Origin: Notolepis coatsorum
Lineage: Eukaryota > Chordata > Actinopteri > Aulopiformes > Paralepididae
NCBI GenBank assembly: GCA_963971535.1
Contig: OZ020590.1
Coordinates: 153,864,034-153,928,033, forward strand
Direction of reading: 5' to 3'
DNA length: 64,000 nucleotides
Under the pieces are notes generated by a model that saw only the letters and a list, made by a program, of their open reading frames with translations, was not told where the DNA came from and searched no databases. The translations under genes and the position numbers were made by a program. Of the stretch, positions 1-11,800 are shown piece after piece (the stretch's first letter is position 1; the number at the start of each line of letters is the position of its first letter).

Positions 1-245
1 CCTATGTAGTCAAAGTGGGCTATTTACACTGTAGGAATGCAGGACGTGTAGACAGTTGTCGAGTCGAATCCCTTTACTTCCGAACATGAAATAAATAACG
101 TCAGTAGTTACATCCTTTTACCTCTAAACATAGAAGTCAGTTAGCCATTGAATAGTTACATTCAATGGCTACAGCCAACATGTAAACAACATGTAAACAA
201 AACTAGTTTCCCAGAATGCCTAGTTTCTCCACTCTGAACCCAGAG
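1..245. other. unassigned non-coding sequence
   Basis: No coding frame, repeat array or mobile-element terminus is recognisable here. A short direct repeat of acatgtaaaca occurs near 178-200. It is probably ordinary intergenic DNA flanking the foldback element. Confidence 0.5.
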
Positions 246-743
246 CCTTAAAGGAAAACTCCAACATTTTGGGAAATTAGCTTATTTGCCATCTACCCTG
301 GAGTTAGACAAGAAGATACGTACCCTTTTCTTCTCTGTGCATGCAGTAGGAGTAGGAAGACGTTGGGAACTAGGCTAATGGAGGAACCTACTTCCAGTGA
401 CTGACGCTAAGCTAGGCTAATGGTGCACGTCTTCCTACTCATACTGCATGCACAGAGAAGAAAAAGGTATGTATCTTAACACTCCAACATTTTGGGAACC
501 CTGGAGTTAGACAAGAAGATGCATACCTTTTTCTTCTCTGTGCATGCAGTAGGAGTAGGAAGACTTTGGGAACTAGGCTAATGGAGGAACCTACTTCCAG
601 TGATTGACGCTAAGCTAGGCTAACGGTGCACGTCTTCCTACTCCTACTGCATGCACAGAGAAGAAAAATGTATCTTCTTGTCTAACTCCAGGGTAGATGG
701 CAAATAAGCTAATTTCCCAAAATGTTGGAGTGTTCCTTTAAAG
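246..743. repeat. foldback / MITE-like nested inverted repeat
   Basis: The outer arms (about 246-364 and 628-743) are near-perfect reverse complements. The left arm reads actccaacattttggg and continues through a shared segment containing gccatctaccctggagtta; the right arm is its complement. Inside lies a second, partial copy of the same unit starting near 481, so arm, middle and arm repeat in tandem. The segment cttctctgtgcatgcagtag recurs in alternating orientation near 332, 430, 533 and 640. There is no coding capacity. It looks like a non-autonomous palindromic element with an internal tandem duplication. The family is not identified. Confidence 0.7.
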
Positions 744-1267
744 GAGCCGTAACTTTGCTCAGGGTTTGGTGAATGTCTATATGTCCCAAGTGGGTCACCA
801 CAACACCAACATTATGGGAAAAGCTCTTACTGTCTTCTCCAGACTCAGACAAGAAGATAGCCTATCTTAGAGTTTTAAGATAGGTTGATACGAAACGTAA
901 ATATATTATTCATATATAGATATAACATAACATACATTATGTACCTTTTTTCTGTGGTCGATTAAGGACTTTATTTACATTTTCTGATGAGACCGCATTG
1001 AGGTCACAGGCAACTCAGTCATGTGAATCAGTAGGTATTGCTGATTGGCTCAAACAAAGTCTTCGGACTATATCTCTCCTGAATGTAGAAGGTACGATTT
1101 TCTTTAGTATAGTGGCACAGAGGCTAGCAAACTATCTAGAAAGGAATTGTTTAGACACCACAGTGCAGAAAGCAGGAATCCCAGGGTTTTCCGGATGCAT
1201 AGAACACACAAGCGTGATGGCACCAGATTCAATTAGCCAAGATAGAGAAAAGAGATTTAAATGTGGT
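744..1267. other. unassigned AT-rich sequence
   Basis: No convincing gene. It is the left flank of the Ty3/gypsy insertion. The last bases, gtggt, only partly match the bases after the element (gtatt), so a clean target-site duplication is not seen. Confidence 0.4.
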
Positions 1268-1469
1268 TGTGTAGTGACTGTACATAATTCACAAGGAACT
1301 CGTTGGGGATGGTAGTTCCCCCCGGACGATTTATAGGGTGGCACTTCCTGCCACCGGCATTATTATTTACTGTCGACACGACTACGTCGACTTGTTGTTA
1401 CGCTGATGAATAAAGGAATTAGGTTTAACTTCAAGACACCGCCTCCGACTCCTTCTTCTCAGCGCTACA
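1268..1469 (+). repeat. 5' LTR of Ty3/gypsy element
   Basis: 202 bp, starting TG and ending CA. It carries a TATA-like gatttatag near 1328 and an aataaa polyadenylation signal at 1409-1414. It is identical to the 3' LTR except for one transition. Confidence 0.93.
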
Positions 1470-1470
1470 C

Positions 1471-1488
1471 TGGTGACCCTGACATTAG
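1471..1488 (+). promoter_or_regulatory. primer-binding site, Ty3/gypsy
   Basis: The sequence tggtgaccctgacatt begins one base after the 5' LTR, where a tRNA 3'-CCA would pair with tgg. The tRNA is not assigned. Confidence 0.6.
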
Positions 1489-1516
1489 TCTCGAAGAAGT
1501 TTCCGAGACGGAGAAT

Positions 1517-2212
1517 ATGACGAACATGGCAAACAACGCTGGTTTTCTCAGACTGCCTGAGTTTTGGGAGCAGTCGGCGGCTGCGTGGTTCGCCCAGGCG
1601 GAGGCGCGATTCGCCCTACGGGGAATCGTGGATGACGCCGCTCAATACTTCCACGTCGTCTCGAGTCTGAACAACACTACGGCGGCGAGAACGGTAGGCT
1701 TCATTACCGCTCCGCCGGCCCAGGATAGATATGAGGCGTTTAAGACGCACCTACTCAGGATTTTTGAGTTGTCGCCGTCTGAGCGGGCCCGACGCTTGCT
1801 GGATATACGTGGCTTGGGAGACAGCAAGCCGTCGGCGCATATGGAGATGATGCTGAATCTACTGGGTGCCGAGCAGCCGAACTTTTTATTTAAAGAGCTG
1901 TTCCTCAGACACATGCCGCCACGGGTACAGACGGCGCTGGCCAATACAAACATTGTGGATCCCCGTGCTCTGGCAGAGGAGGCAGATCGGTTCTACCTGG
2001 CCACGCAGCACTTAGCCCCAGAGGTGCTGGCCCCGACACGGGCGCACATGCCCAGAGGGGGAGGGGCGAAGATGGAGAGGGGCGCCGCGGCCGACGGCAA
2101 TAATGACACAGGCCTGTGTTATTTCCATGCACGCTTCGGCGCGAAAGCAACAAAGTGCCGCCCGCCTTGTACTTTTGTCAGGGCGGGAAACGCCAACACC
2201 TGCGCCCAGTAG
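1517..2212 (+). CDS. Gag-like protein of the Ty3/gypsy element
   Basis: The frame is open from 1406, inside the LTR, but I place the start at the in-frame ATG at 1517, downstream of the primer-binding site (about 231 aa). It is an alpha-helical capsid-like protein typical of vertebrate gypsy Gag, with an LPEFW start and an FKTHLLRIFELS motif. The C-terminal CYFHARFGAKATKCRPPC stretch stands where a zinc-knuckle-like motif is expected. It ends at TAG (2210-2212). The pol frame lies in the same reading frame, just beyond a second stop (TGA 2219-2221), so expression of pol would need readthrough, reinitiation or intact sister copies. The product would assemble cytoplasmic particles that package element RNA. 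Confidence 0.8.
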   Translation: MTNMANNAGFLRLPEFWEQSAAAWFAQAEARFALRGIVDDAAQYFHVVSSLNNTTAARTVGFITAPPAQDRYEAFKTHLLRIFELSPSERARRLLDIRGLGDSKPSAHMEMMLNLLGAEQPNFLFKELFLRHMPPRVQTALANTNIVDPRALAEEADRFYLATQHLAPEVLAPTRAHMPRGGGAKMERGAAADGNNDTGLCYFHARFGAKATKCRPPCTFVRAGNANTCAQ

Positions 2213-2221
2213 CGGCCGTGA

Positions 2222-5200
2222 GCGCAGGCGTACAGGCTACTCTTCATTAAGGACACACTCTCTGGTCGAGAATTCCTCTGCGACACCGGAGCACAGAGGA
2301 GCGTCCTACCGGCGACGGTGGAGGACACCGCCGGCGGGGGGGGGGGTCCGCGACTGACGACCGCCAACGGTAACCCGATCCGCACCTATGGCACGAGGAC
2401 CGTGGAGTTGTGTTTCGGGGGACAGCAGTTCACGTGGGAGTTTGTCACGGCCGACGTCTCGTTCCCACTACTCGGGGCGGATTTCCTCTGCGCACATGGG
2501 CTCCTCGTGGACGTGAGGCACGGCCGCCTGGTAGACGCCCAGACGTACGCTTCCTTGACTTCTGTGCGCAATGAAGTGGTATACAGCGGGCTGGCCAGCT
2601 CGCTCGCAGAAGGTGACGTGTACCAACGCCTACTGCGGGAGTTTCCCGGCTTGACACAGCCTACGTTCTCGGCCGCGACCACCAAACACGGGGTCGAGCA
2701 TCACATAGAGACTCAAGGAGCTCCCGTGTACGCTAGGGCCCGCCGGCTCAACCCTGACAGACTAGCAGTCGCTAGGTCAGAGTTCGCCAACAGCCCCTGG
2801 GCCTCGGACAGCCCCTGGGCCTCGCCGCTGCACATCGTGCCCAAAGCGGACGGGGGATGGAGACCGTGCGGGGACTACAGACGCCTCAACGATGCTACCA
2901 CGCCAGACCGCTACCCGGTCCCCCACATCCAGGACTTCTCAGGGCACCTGGCGGGTAAGCTGTTCTTTTCGAAAGTAGACCTGGTACGCGGGTACCACCA
3001 AGTGCCGGTACACCCCTTGGACGTCCCGAAGACGGCAGTGGTAACACCCTTCGGTCTATTTGAGTTCCTACGGATGCCGTTCGGACTGAAGAACGCGGCA
3101 CAGTCTTTCCAGAGGCTGATGGACTCGACGCTCAGAGACATGCCGTTTATTTTTGTCTACCTGGACGACATCCTCGTCGCCAGCTCCTCGCCCGAAGAGC
3201 ACCTGGAGCACCTACGATGCCTCTTTACGAGGCTGGGCCAAAACGGCCTAATCATCAACCCGGCTAAGTGCCAGTTCGGGTTGACCTCCATACGGTTCCT
3301 CGGACACCTCATCGACAGGAGGGGGGCCGCCCCCCTCCCGTCGAAAGTGGAGGCCGTTTCCGCTTTCCCACGACCCCCGACGGCCCGGGCGCTCAGGGAA
3401 TTTCTCGGGATGGTGACGTTTTATCACCGGTTCATCCCCCGGGCGGCCCACACCATGCGGCCGCTTTACGAGGCGCTGAAGGACAAGTCCCCCAACCAGC
3501 CGGTCGACTGGACGGCCGAGAGGACGACAGCCTTCGCGGCCACCAAGGCGGCCCTGGCGGGTGCAGCCATGTTGGCTCACCCGTCACCGGGGGCCCCGGT
3601 CGCCATTACCACCGACGCGTCAGACTACGCGGTGGGCGCAGTGCATGAACAATACGTTGACGGCGCCTGGCAACCGCTGGCGTTTTTCAGCCGTCAACTG
3701 ACCCCCAGGGAGCGCAAGTACAGCGCATTTGACAGAGAGCTCCTAGGTCTCTGGTTGGCGGTGCGCCATTTTCGTTTCATGCTGGAGGGCCGGGAGTTTA
3801 CGGCCTTCGTCGACCAAAAACCACTCACGTTCTCCATGTCCAAGGTGGCTGAACCGTGGTCCGCGCAACAACAGCGCCAACTCTCGTACATTTCCGAGTA
3901 CACGACAGACATACGGCATATCGCCGGGAAAGCCAACGTGGTCGCAGACTGCCTATCCAGGGTCGTCATCGGAGCTGTGCAACTGGGCCTCGACTACGTC
4001 GCCATGGGCTCGGAACAGGCCTCCGACCACGACATCCAGGCCCTCAGGACAGCGGATACCAGTCTGCGCCTCAGAGACGTCGCGATTGGCGGCTCGGGCG
4101 CGTCCCTGCTCTGTGACCTCTCCACCGGGCAACCCCGGCCGCTGGTCCCTATAGGCTGGCGCAGGCGGGCTTTCGAGGCTGTGCACGACCTGTCTCACCC
4201 CGGTAGGAAGCCTTCGAGCAGGTTGGTGTCACAGAAGTTTGTGTGGCGAGGGCTCAAGAAAGACGTGATGGCCTGGGTCGACGCGTGTGTGTCCTGCCAA
4301 CGGGCTAAAGTGCACCGACATACCAAGGCCCCGCTTGTGACATTCGTGGTTCCCGAGAGGAGATTCGACCACGTCAATGTTGACCTTGTGGGCCCGCTTC
4401 CTTCCTCTCACGGGTTTACCTACCTGTTCACTATGGTGGACAGGACCACCCGATGGCCGGAAGCCGTTCCCCTCGCCTCGACGTCTTCTTCCGACGTGGC
4501 CCGCGCCTTTATCAGCACGTGGATCGCACGTTTCGGGACCCCGTCTGACCTCTCCTCCGACCAGGGCTCGCAGTTCACCTCAGAGCTCTGGAACGCGGTC
4601 GCCAGCGGCCTGGGGGTTAAGCTGCACCGTACAACCGCGTACCACCCGCAGGCCAACGGGCTATGCGAACGTTTCCACCGGTCCATGAAGGCGGCGCTGC
4701 GTGCAGGCCTGACGGACGGCAACTGGGTGGATAAGCTGCCGTGGGTCATGCTCGGACTTAGGAGCGCCCCCAAGGAAGACCTGCAGGCCTCGTCCGCGGA
4801 ACTGTTATACGGCCAGACATTGCGCGTCCCGGGGGATTTCATTCCGGACGCGACAACCCCTTGGTCCGCGGCCAGCCAGCGTTCCACCCTGCGAGAAGCG
4901 GCTCAGACCTTCGCCCCGATTCCCACGTCGCAGCATGGTACCCCCGTTTCCCGGGTGCCGCGCAGCCGGCACACGGCGGAGTATGTTTTTGTTCGCCACG
5001 ATGCGCACCGTGGGCCCCTACGCCCCCCTTACGATGGCCCGTTTAGGGTCCTGCGACACGGTAACAAGGACCTCATGGTCGACATGGGCGGTAGGACGGA
5101 GACCGTGTCAATACAGGATCAAGCCCGCTCACGTAGACGTTTCACAGCCTTTGGAGTTGGCCCTTCCTCCCCGCAGGGGTCGTCCGCCGTTGCCCCGGGT

Positions 5201-5260
5201 GCCACCGCCCACAGAACCACCGGCAGCCTCACCGATGCCAGCGCCCCCGGGTGTCGGTGA
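2222..5260 (+). pseudogene. Ty3/gypsy pol: protease, RT, RNase H, integrase (damaged)
   Basis: Open from just after the TGA at 2219. The aspartic protease site [11 protein letters not shown] is at about 2279-2311. The RT palm shows VDLVRGYHQ and the YLDD box (3158-3169). RNase H shows [11 protein letters not shown] (near 3609). The integrase has an HHCC-type zinc region (about 4187-4300) and a DDE core: VDLVGPL near 4378, SSDQGSQF near 4555, NGLCERF near 4655. No ATG precedes the protease motif in this frame. Two lesions stand out. A 17-bp tandem duplication sits in the N-terminal RT region (2790-2824). A one-base shift near 5116 moves the conserved C-terminal tail into another frame that stays open to 5453. 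Otherwise it looks recently functional. Confidence 0.88.
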
Positions 5261-5413
5261 GGGTGCGGGCGCTTGCGACGCTTTCCCCTCTCCGCCCCCG
5301 GTTTTCCGCGCTCGCCGAGGCCGTTTCGTGCCCCCGGGTGTCGTGGACGGCGCGGGCGCTTATGCCACTCCGCCCTCCCCGCCCCCGGCTTTCCGCACAT
5401 GCAGAGGCCGGGC
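5239..5413 (+). repeat. diverged tandem duplication at gypsy pol 3' end
   Basis: Two GC-rich copies of about 85-90 bp, each beginning cccccgggtgtcg and containing ccgcccccgg, lie head to tail across the pol stop. They encode proline-rich repeats in the shifted frame. Confidence 0.6.
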
Positions 5414-5467
5414 AATTGTTCCCCCACGCCGGGGGGATTTTGACTATGGGTGAATTCTGGGGGGGCT

Positions 5468-5669
5468 TGTGTAGTGACTGTACATAATTCACAAGGAACT
5501 CGTTGGGGATGGTAGTTCCCCCCGGACGATTTATAGGGTGGCACTTCCTGCCACCGGCATTATTATTTACTGTCGACACGACTACGTCGACTTGTTGTTA
5601 CGCTGATGAATAAAGGAATTAGGTTTAACTTCGAGACACCGCCTCCGACTCCTTCTTCTCAGCGCTACA
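5468..5669 (+). repeat. 3' LTR of Ty3/gypsy element
   Basis: 202-bp copy of the 5' LTR. It follows the G-rich polypurine tract and ends in gctaca. Confidence 0.93.
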
Positions 5670-6246
5670 GTATTTCTTTTTAGACCTGGCAAATGTGTTC
5701 GGTTCGGTAAGGTGATACAGGAGAGGTTACTCAAGGTTGCCTCCCGAACTGGTGACATAGGGAGAGGGGAGCAAGAGGGGACGATACTTGCCCTCACAAC
5801 TGCAACCTTGTTTACAAAAAAGAAAAGAAAACTGTTACAGTCATCATTTGAAAAAGCAGGAACAGAGGGGAGAGGAGGGCTGACAGTGTGATTAATGGTT
5901 TTAAAAAGCAAAAGCCCCATTGCTTTACATTAGTTCTGTGGTTAACCAGCAGGAGGCTGGTTCCCTCCCAGAGGGAGGAGAGGACTGTCGTCCATCAAAC
6001 ACGTCATTGGTGAGGAAGCAATGGAGCTAGATGTCCAGAATTCTTAGAGTCCCTGCATTGGCTTCCTATTGGCTTGAATAGGGAGGTGTAGTGGTTACGT
6101 CATTGCTGTTTCCGGCCGGTCCACCATCTTGGAAACGCAATGTATTTTCCCATTGCCCATTTCTAAACCGTCTCGTTTAAAACAAATAAAGCATGAACAT
6201 TTGTATGGTGTACCTTTCTTTGCATATTCATCCACTATGAATACTA
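5670..6246. other. unassigned sequence between gypsy and LINE fragment
   Basis: No supported coding sequence. There is a short palindrome-like ctccctcccagagggaggag near 5960 and a GC-richer segment near 6100-6130. I see nothing diagnostic. Confidence 0.4.
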
Positions 6247-7183
6247 TGCTTGCACCTCATGGTACCAAAGCACCTCAAAGGCACTAAAAACCAAATTACA
6301 AACATCTCAAAACAAACTAGTCAGACTACTGCTTGACCTTACTCATAGAACCCACCTCACCCCTGCCCACTTTGACAACCTAGGATGGCTTAGAGTAGAC
6401 GACAGAGTACAGCAACTTGCAATGGGCCTGGTCTACAAGATACACTACAGGACTAAAGTACCCATGTACATGTCAAAATACTTCCCAAAGGCCAGTGAAT
6501 ACCACGATCACAACACCAGAGGGAGCTCCACAAATCATGTCAAACCCAGATTCGGCTCAAACAAGGGACTAAACACCTTTCGCAATTATGCCACATCAAT
6601 GTGGAACGCCCTACCCACAGCTGTAAAGGAATGTGAATCACTACCCACTTTCAAAGAGCACCTACGGGAGACTGCAGTTGGAAACTGGCCCCTGTAAATG
6701 TCTAAACCCAACCCCCTCCAATGTACAGTAAATGTCCTGGACCTAACCCAATAATACACGAGACCCTCTTCTTGGGACCAAGTAAGGTTTAGTCGATATT
6801 CCAATATACAGTTTTGCTTGTACAGTTTCCCCCACCCACCTCCAATGTACAGTCCCCCCCCCCCCCACCTACCCAACCTCCTCCAATGTACAGTTTCTAC
6901 GTCAAATGTATATACTCTCTTTTTTAGACTCTTTTTGTATCACAAACAGTACGGCATTTGTAAATCTGGTATGTCATAAATGTATAGATGTAGCAGTACT
7001 GTCAATCTGTATGTTGTGTATGTCATATATGTTATGATGAATTGAAAATGGGGGACCCTGATGTAAACAAGACGAAAGTCTTTCTCTGATCTGCATCCCC
7101 TTAACAATTATGTGTATTGAGCTGTACTGTATTGTACCCATTCTGCAATCTGTTAATAAAGTTTTCAATCAATCAATCAATCA
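6247..7183 (+). mobile_element. 5'-truncated CR1/L2-like LINE fragment
   Basis: The coding part (6247 to the stop at about 6697) encodes the C-terminal end of a LINE reverse transcriptase protein (FDNLGWLRVDDRVQQLAMGL, MWNALPTAVKECES). It matches the minus-strand copy ending at 22648. The 3' UTR has taataaagtttt and ends in a (caat)n microsatellite (7158-7183), the type of 3' tail used by CR1/L2-like LINEs. A short in-frame deletion relative to the other copy removes residues before KEHLRET. The insertion is 5' truncated, as is usual for LINEs. Confidence 0.8.
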
Positions 7184-7339
7184 TACACGGCACACTGAGG
7201 CCTACAACAAACTGACCGGATCTTCCTTTATTCATTATGTTGATTGTACTGTAGCACTATTTTACTCTGTCCATTATATTGCATAATTTTACTATCTATT
7301 CTACTATTCTATTATTGCACTGTATTATTTTACTCTGTC

Positions 7340-8741
7340 TGTTCTGAAGGATCAGATTAAACCGAATATATATATTTATTTATATATATATATTTAATTG
7401 TATTTGTATATCCCCTGATATCCCTTGTATATTCCTTGTACAATATGCATTGAATATCCCTTCTAGTCTACTGAACATCCCATAATAGTCTCCATTCTAC
7501 CATTGGACGAGACCTTGGTGCCAGGTCGCCATACCCCTCAGACCAGGTTCAATCGTACCGCTCAACATGTATGGACAAGTCCTAGTTCCGCGTAGGAATA
7601 TGTCTACCGCACCACTAATGGTACTATTTGTTCATAGTGCGTATATATACTGCGCTATTAAAGTAGAGCTTTCTTTTAGTCCAGTTCCTTACCCTCCAAC
7701 AGAGTGACAGACGCAAAAGCCTCCCCGCGAACCACGTGTGGGCAGTAAGGCCAATTCGGCCCAGTATCGGCATTGAGACATCGTGTATATTAATATTTGA
7801 ATAGTCATATTTGGCACTATATCGTCGAGTTGGACGTATTCTATTAAGCTAATAATAGTCTATTCATATGTAGTGCCTCGTGCGGTAAGAGTTCTATAGT
7901 AATCAGCACCCCCATCGTTTCGGGCATCAGCTGGACGCTTATCCAGGGTGGTTGACCCCACGTGAAGCTGCACCCGAGGAGCTCCAGGCCAAAGAGCGAC
8001 CTGTATATTGGATTATTCTACCGACGACGGCTAGCCTTCCCCGGCTTGGATTATGCTTTGAGTACTTTGATTATTCTATGGATAAAGGCCAACACTGCGG
8101 TGTGTTGGAAATACCCCCCCCCGGAGAGGACGACAGGTGAGGAGACGCTCTACACGACGAGGTCGCCTCACGTCTCTCCATCGTGGACCGGAGGACGCCG
8201 GCCACAGAGAGTCCAACTGCTTTCATCTGTGGATCGAGGATCGCTGGGCACCGAGTCGCACGACTGTGGGCTCTCCCAGGATACCCTCGGCCAGACGGGA
8301 TACAGCCAGACTCTACCCCCCCCCTCCAGCTGTCCTACAAGCAGTCGGAACCTTCCCCTAGTGTATCCAGCTATATAATCATTCAAGTATCATTGCTATT
8401 GTTCCCTAAATATTCCAGGTTGTATATTTGCTTCCTGCGCAATCAGAGATTGGACATTCGATATTGATCTACCTACGAATACTCATTTGCCATAAAAGTG
8501 CATACTATTTCAAATCATAAATGTAATTAAGTGATCGTTGTACATACCTTTTGCTATGTATTATTATTAAACGCAGACTTTCGACTTGGTACATTTGTGT
8601 TGGATCCGTTTCATCAGGTGGGAGTGTTTATCATAATTATTTATACCTAGTACTGGGTGGCCAGAGTCTAAAGTACAAGAGGTAGTGGTAGTAAGTATCA
8701 TATCTAACAATACAGTCAGGGAATTGTACCCCTCAGTTACA
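7340..8741 (+). repeat. 5' LTR of BEL element
   Basis: 1,402 bp, tgttctgaagg to cagttaca. It contains a TATA-like tatatata at about 7642-7649. Short open frames inside it recur identically in the 3' LTR and are not genes. Confidence 0.95.
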
Positions 8742-8743
8742 AT

Positions 8744-8760
8744 TGGTCCTTCGAGCCGGA
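8744..8760 (+). promoter_or_regulatory. primer-binding site (tRNA-Tyr type)
   Basis: tggtccttcgagccgga lies two bases after the 5' LTR. It is complementary to the conserved 3' end of eukaryotic tRNA-Tyr plus CCA, as I recall that tRNA; confirm against the species' own tRNA set. Confidence 0.85.
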
Positions 8761-8809
8761 TGGTAATCAGTGTAATATTAATATAGTGTTATTAATATTA
8801 AAATGGCCT

Positions 8810-11800
8810 ATGATGAACACTCCACGAAACGATCCTCCTAACCAACAACGCCCGCGGCGCAAACGACAGCTCCCTCAGTACCTAGAGGCTTACGCTGTCA
8901 GTCAACAACCTAGTCTTCTACCAACAGTAAACGCGGTAAAACTAGAAAGTAAAATTATGTCTAACCCTAACAACCAGGCTACCCCGACCATAGAGGCCCC
9001 TATGGGTTCTAACGTAACTGACCCAGCTCACGGTGGGGACCAGGGGGAACCAGACATGACTTTACACCCCGCCAATACCGAAGAAGTAGTCCCCGACGAG
9101 TCCCGGGAGGAAGACAACGCTACCGAGAGAGAACTCGGCACGGAAGAAGATGAGGAGAGCACCGTGGAGATAGAGCTCCAAGACTCCGCACGGAGTACCC
9201 CAAGGGACGGCTCCCCTATACAACCGTCTTCTCCCAGCGAGGCAGAGAGGACACTACAGCAGGCATTCCTCGTCAGCCTGAAAGCCTCTACTGAACGCGA
9301 TAGACTCCAGGGTGAACGCGATCGATTGCAGATACAGCAACGGAGCGAAGAAGAGCACATACGCCTGGAAATAAGACGCATTCAGATGGAAGAGAATATG
9401 GCAAGAGACCGGGCCGACGCCCAGTGCGCCGCCACCGGTGCCCAGAGAGAATCGGATCTCACCAAGCGCGAAGCCGAGCGCGACAGAGCACAAGCGCAAC
9501 TAATAGAACAGCTGATCAGAAGGACAACACCCCCTCCCTCCACCAGAGGCTCCAGGAACTCGTCTAGACATCACTCCAGGGCGGCATCCCCTAGCCGAGT
9601 AAGCGACCCTGAACTTGACCAACAGACGAGGTCTATACCCCCCGCAGACCCCCTTCCCCAACCGGTCCAAGCGAGACCCAGCCACCGGGAAGGAGCAGCA
9701 TACACTGCAGAGAGGCTAAATCAGAGACTACAAGCCCTGGATGACCTAACGGAAGACGAAGAGGAAGAGGAGGAGAACCACGCCCGACGACAGCACAGTA
9801 CTCTACCGGACCAGGAGGTCCAGTACAGCCCAGGCTATACCCCCGCGGAGCTGCGCTACAGACCCCCGACGCTATTCACGGGTGAGCACGACACACGACC
9901 CGCACCGAGGAACAGCACCTGGACCAGCGGGCCATGGTACACAGCCGGTACCAGCCCACGCCAAGGAGCAGGAGGAGACTCGCCTAGGAGGCCCCTCCCC
10001 CAACGCTCGCCGATGTATCAACAATCCGTGTCATACATTGGCACACCTATGGTACCAGACTTCACCCAGGAGAACCGGGCCCAGTATACGGAGCTCCGCA
10101 TGTGTCTGGAGACAATGTTGGTGGATGTCATTGATGAACGCCATAAATACGCGATACTACTGAAGCATTTAAAGGTACCCCGCGCGCACAACATAGCGCT
10201 CGCCTACGCCACTTCCACGACCCCATACACCGCAGCGCTGGTAGCGTTGGACCAGAGATATGGACGTATATGGGATTACGTGATCCAGGAGATCAGGCAC
10301 ATCGACCGCCTACCCCCAGCAACAGACAATCGAGCACTGGACGACCTGTCCATCAGAGTGCAGTCCCTAGTAGGGATGCTGGGAGCGCAGAGGGAAAAGG
10401 GTAGGCATGAACTATACGCCAACTCAAATGTAGAGAGGATCTTGGAGAAGCTACCGCCCGCCCGACAGGAGCGCTTTAGGCGGCAGAGAGACCACCGAGA
10501 CCCTAATGGCCCCGAACCGAACCTCCTCGATCTAGCCGACTTCCTGGCGAGAGAAGTCAGCAGCTTACGGCTAGATACATTCGGACGGAGCACCCCTGGC
10601 TCCAGAGAAGGAACCAGGAGACTAAATGATGGAAGAAGATCGGTGACTGTCATGCACCAATCGGAGTCAGTGCCAAGCAGTAGGAGCCACAGTACCCCCT
10701 CAAGAAAGGAGAAGTGGAAGATAGTGTGCCCCTACTGTGAGAAAGAACACTGGCTGTCACAATGTGACTCATTCCCCAAGATGAATGCGGAGGAAGCGAG
10801 TCAATGGATAAAGTCCAACAGACGCTGTTTTCGCTGTGCGCGATCACACATGGCAGCCGAATGCCGCTTAAAGAAAAAGTGCAGTCGGTGCGATGGAGCC
10901 CATCTGGACATACTCCACGACAGTAACAGACGGCGGCCTCCACCCGCACCATCAAGCAGCAAAGCAAGCGTCATGTACATCGACCCCGCCAGCAGCAGCG
11001 GAGCCAGAGTGCTCTTAAAGGTAGTCCGTGTGACATTGAGCTACCAGAATAAAGTCATGGACACTTACGCCGTCCTTGATGACGGGTCAGAGAAGACCCT
11101 TCTGCTCGCGTCCGCTGCGGCCCAGCTAGGGCTGCGGGGGAGCGAAAACCAAATGACAATTCGGACAATAAGAAGAGATTTGAAAACGATAAAGGGCGAG
11201 AATGTCTCATTCTCTATCGCAGCAAGCGGCCAGCCCGAGCGACGGTACAGGATTACAGACGCTTTCACCAGCCAAGAAATAGGACTCTCGCGGTACACAT
11301 ACCCCGTAGCCAAGCTGATGGAGAAATACGTACATCTACGCAAGCTACCGATCCCACTCATAGACGGTGCTACCCCGACACTGTTGATAGGCTCCGACCA
11401 TGCAGACCTCATTGTCCCGATAGACCGGGTTCATACCGGACCCAGAGGCTGTCCTGCAGCAGTCGAGACCCGCCTAGGATGGACTCTCCAAGGCCCACTC
11501 GCCAAATCTCTCAACCGAACCACAGCCACTAGCTGTCTCCACTCCCGAGTCACAGAGGGAGACACCGCACTCCTGCAGCATGTAGAGAGGCTATGGACCT
11601 TAGAACAAATGCCCTTTAAGAACGAAAAGAAAGACATTCACTCTAAAGACGACATCTACGCCATTAACCTCCTCGAGACGGGAACAAAGAGAGTCCCAGT
11701 CAGCGGCGTGTTGAGATACGCCACGCCACTCCTGCGGCGGGAAGGGATGCCTACCTTTCACGCAAAGAAAGACGCCACAGAGCGGTACCTACTAAACACA

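Larger units (their letters stand above)
1268..5669 (+). mobile_element. Ty3/gypsy LTR retrotransposon, near full length
   Basis: Two 202-bp direct repeats (1268-1469 and 5468-5669) begin tgtgtagtg and end gctaca, with a fixed offset of 4,200 bp. They bracket a gag-like frame and a protease, reverse transcriptase, RNase H and integrase frame in the order typical of Metaviridae-type elements. I see one LTR difference (a at 1434, g at 5634), so the insertion is young. Coding is nonetheless broken: a TAG and a TGA separate gag from protease in the same frame, and the pol 3' end is frameshifted near 5116. A purine-rich tract (ctgggggggc) abuts the 3' LTR. Confidence 0.93.

Noticed and set aside
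1263..5674. 5-bp target duplication for the gypsy element (gtggt / gtatt)
   Set aside because: Only three of five bases agree; not good enough to claim.
7952..8467. Small overlapping frames repeated at 15649-16164
   Set aside because: They lie within the BEL LTRs and recur because the LTRs are duplicates; no protein features.
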